From Clostridium sp. (lineage in GTDB: Bacteria; Bacteroidota; Bacteroidia; Bacteroidales; Muribaculaceae), in NCBI GenBank assembly GCA_023666615.1, contig JAMPBQ010000001.1:884214-937213 (forward strand): a DNA stretch of 53,000 bases, given 5' to 3'. The position numbers were made by a program, and so were the translations under genes. Numbering within the stretch: position 1 is the first letter of the stretch; every line of letters starts with the position of its first letter. Positions 51,612-53,000 of this stretch are shown here, in pieces. The notes below the pieces were generated by a model, which ran no database searches, was not told the DNA's origin, and was given only the letters and a program-made list of their open reading frames with translations.

Positions 51612-53000
51612 ATATCCTTTGTTAAGCGCCATCGAATCTCCCGCCGACCTGCGCAAGCTCAGCCTTGAGCAGCTGCCGGCACTTTGTTCTGAAATCCGCG
51701 GCTTTCTCATAGAAGAGCTCAGCGAGCATCCCGGCCATTTCGCATCAAGCATGGGGGCCGTGGAGCTTACGGTGGCCCTGCATTATGTGTTTGACACGCC
51801 TTACGACCGCATTGTGTGGGATGTGGGCCATCAAGCTTATGGCCACAAGCTCCTCACCGGGCGCAGGGAGGCATTCTCCACCAACCGTACATTCGGAGGC
51901 TTGAGCGGATTTCCGAATCCAGACGAGAGCGAATACGATACCTTCACGGCAGGGCACGCCTCAAACTCCATTTCAGCCGCCCTTGGCATGGCCGTCGCCA
52001 CCAAGCTGCAGAACGAAAAGCCGCTGCGCAACGTAATAGCCGTGATAGGCGATGCCTCAATCAGCGGAGGCCTGGCCTTTGAGGGCCTGAACAATGCCGC
52101 CAACACGCCCAACGACATGCTTGTCATATTGAATGACAACGACATGGCCATAGACGAGAATGTTGGCTCACTAAATTCTTACCTTGGCCACATAAATACG
52201 TCGCCGACCTACAACAACCTGCGCTTCCGCGTATTCAACGCCCTAAAAAAACTGAAGCTGGTGTCGGAATCGCACCGCGGCAAAATATTGAGGTTCAACA
52301 ATAGCCTGAAATCGCTCATCACCGACCAGCAAAACATATTCGAGGGCCTCAACATTCGATATTTCGGGCCGTTTGACGGGCACGACATATCCAAAATCGT
52401 GAGGGTGCTCAACGACATCAAGGATATGGAGGGCCCCAAGCTCCTGCATTTGCGCACGGTGAAGGGCAAAGGATTCGAGCCCGCGGAAAAGAACCCCGCC
52501 GAATGGCACGCTCCCGGCAAATTTGACCCTGTGACGGGGAAGCGCACAGAGGAGAGCTCCGAATCCGCGCCGAAGAAATTCCAGGACGTATTTGGACAAG
52601 AACTTCTTGAAATAGCCCGCAAGGATGAAAAGGTGGTGGCCATCACCGCCGCCATGCTTTCCGGCACTTCAGTGTCGGTGATGCAGAAAGAACTGCCCAA
52701 CCGAGTGTTTGACGTGGGCATATCCGAGGGGCATGCCGTCACCTTCGCGGGAGGCCTAGCGAAGGAGGGGCTTAAGCCTGTCGTGGCCATCTACTCCAGC
52801 TTTTTGCAAAGGGCCTACGACAATATCATACACGACGTGGCCATACGCTCGCTGCCGGTGACTTTCTGCATTGACCGCGCCGGCATAGTGGGCGAGGACG
52901 GCGTGACCCACCACGGGGCATTCGACTTGGCATACATGCGCACGGTGCCCAACATGATTGTGAGCGCGCCGGCCGACGCCGAGACGCTGCGCGCCCTGAT
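51592..53000 (+). CDS. dxs: 1-deoxy-D-xylulose-5-phosphate synthase, 3'-partial
   Basis: First 469 residues of Dxs, the thiamine-diphosphate enzyme that condenses pyruvate and glyceraldehyde 3-phosphate at the start of the MEP isoprenoid pathway. It starts [11 protein letters not shown], overlapping the small membrane gene. Motifs are [15 protein letters not shown] at about residues 77-91, [14 protein letters not shown] at about 121-134, and the ThDP/Mg motif as GDASISGG (153-160; GDG is usual) ending in LNDNDMAID. The pyrimidine-domain motif [17 protein letters not shown] is in the second half. The frame is open to the window end, with about 160 residues missing by family length. Confidence 0.95.
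   Translation, partial: MGKTEDKYPLLSAIESPADLRKLSLEQLPALCSEIRGFLIEELSEHPGHFASSMGAVELTVALHYVFDTPYDRIVWDVGHQAYGHKLLTGRREAFSTNRTFGGLSGFPNPDESEYDTFTAGHASNSISAALGMAVATKLQNEKPLRNVIAVIGDASISGGLAFEGLNNAANTPNDMLVILNDNDMAIDENVGSLNSYLGHINTSPTYNNLRFRVFNALKKLKLVSESHRGKILRFNNSLKSLITDQQNIFEGLNIRYFGPFDGHDISKIVRVLNDIKDMEGPKLLHLRTVKGKGFEPAEKNPAEWHAPGKFDPVTGKRTEESSESAPKKFQDVFGQELLEIARKDEKVVAITAAMLSGTSVSVMQKELPNRVFDVGISEGHAVTFAGGLAKEGLKPVVAIYSSFLQRAYDNIIHDVAIRSLPVTFCIDRAGIVGEDGVTHHGAFDLAYMRTVPNMIVSAPADAETLRAL

Overview
The window reads as chromosomal DNA of a Bacteroidales bacterium, probably a gut lineage of the Muribaculaceae/Bacteroidaceae kind; the family level is inference. The evidence is the Bacteroidetes -7 box TAnnTTTG found before many genes (often with TTTG or TTG about 20 bases upstream), a GLPGLI-family protein, a carboxypeptidase-regulatory/TonB-receptor-like outer membrane protein, a Na+-pumping methylmalonyl-CoA decarboxylase operon (succinate-propionate pathway), and the Bacteroidetes gene order ftsX - DUF3098 - uppP - truB - queA. 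No rRNA, tRNA, insertion sequence, phage or CRISPR array was recognised.

Layout. 1-6000: the end of a type III restriction helicase-nuclease (res), convergent with a RprX/RprY-type two-component pair that lies behind an AT-rich DUF1016 nuclease gene. 6.1-10.4 kb: a GLPGLI protein and a TonB-receptor-like barrel with overlapping stop and start, then a HigB/HigA toxin-antitoxin pair. 10.4-16.3 kb: an AI-2E-family permease with a 76-aa membrane protein; a GntR(YtrA)-controlled ABC operon with a perfect operator-like palindrome at its promoter; and a NatA/NatB-like ABC exporter. 16.3-19.2 kb: a hairpin-rich intergenic region, an unknown secreted protein and a GH20 beta-hexosaminidase lipoprotein. 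19.3-24.1 kb: methylmalonyl-CoA epimerase and the four subunits of the sodium-pumping decarboxylase, including a lamin-tail/OadG fusion, ending in a strong terminator. 24.2-33.1 kb: a DUF805 protein, a translationally coupled pair of DUF262 proteins (GmrSD-like candidate defence system), and a receiver/ATP-grasp protein beside a coiled-coil protein. 33.2-42.7 kb: DPP IV-like peptidase, unknown membrane protein, miaA, zinc metallopeptidase, cytidine deaminase, SIMPL protein, M16 peptidase. 42.8-53 kb: a 2[4Fe-4S] ferredoxin, a degenerate SDR, trpS, rpsO, an HD-domain protein, ilvE, queA, truB, uppP, DUF3098, ftsX, two small membrane proteins and the start of dxs.

Most of the window is housekeeping and envelope biology. 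Accessory genes with a defence flavour are scattered through it: type III res, DUF1016 nuclease, HigBA and the DUF262 pair. The least explained items are the DUF262 pair, the receiver/ATP-grasp plus coiled-coil pair, the LTD-OadG fusion, three GTTTAAAC 8-mers upstream of the dxs operon, a palindrome on the ftsX promoter, and several families of short hairpin repeats between genes.
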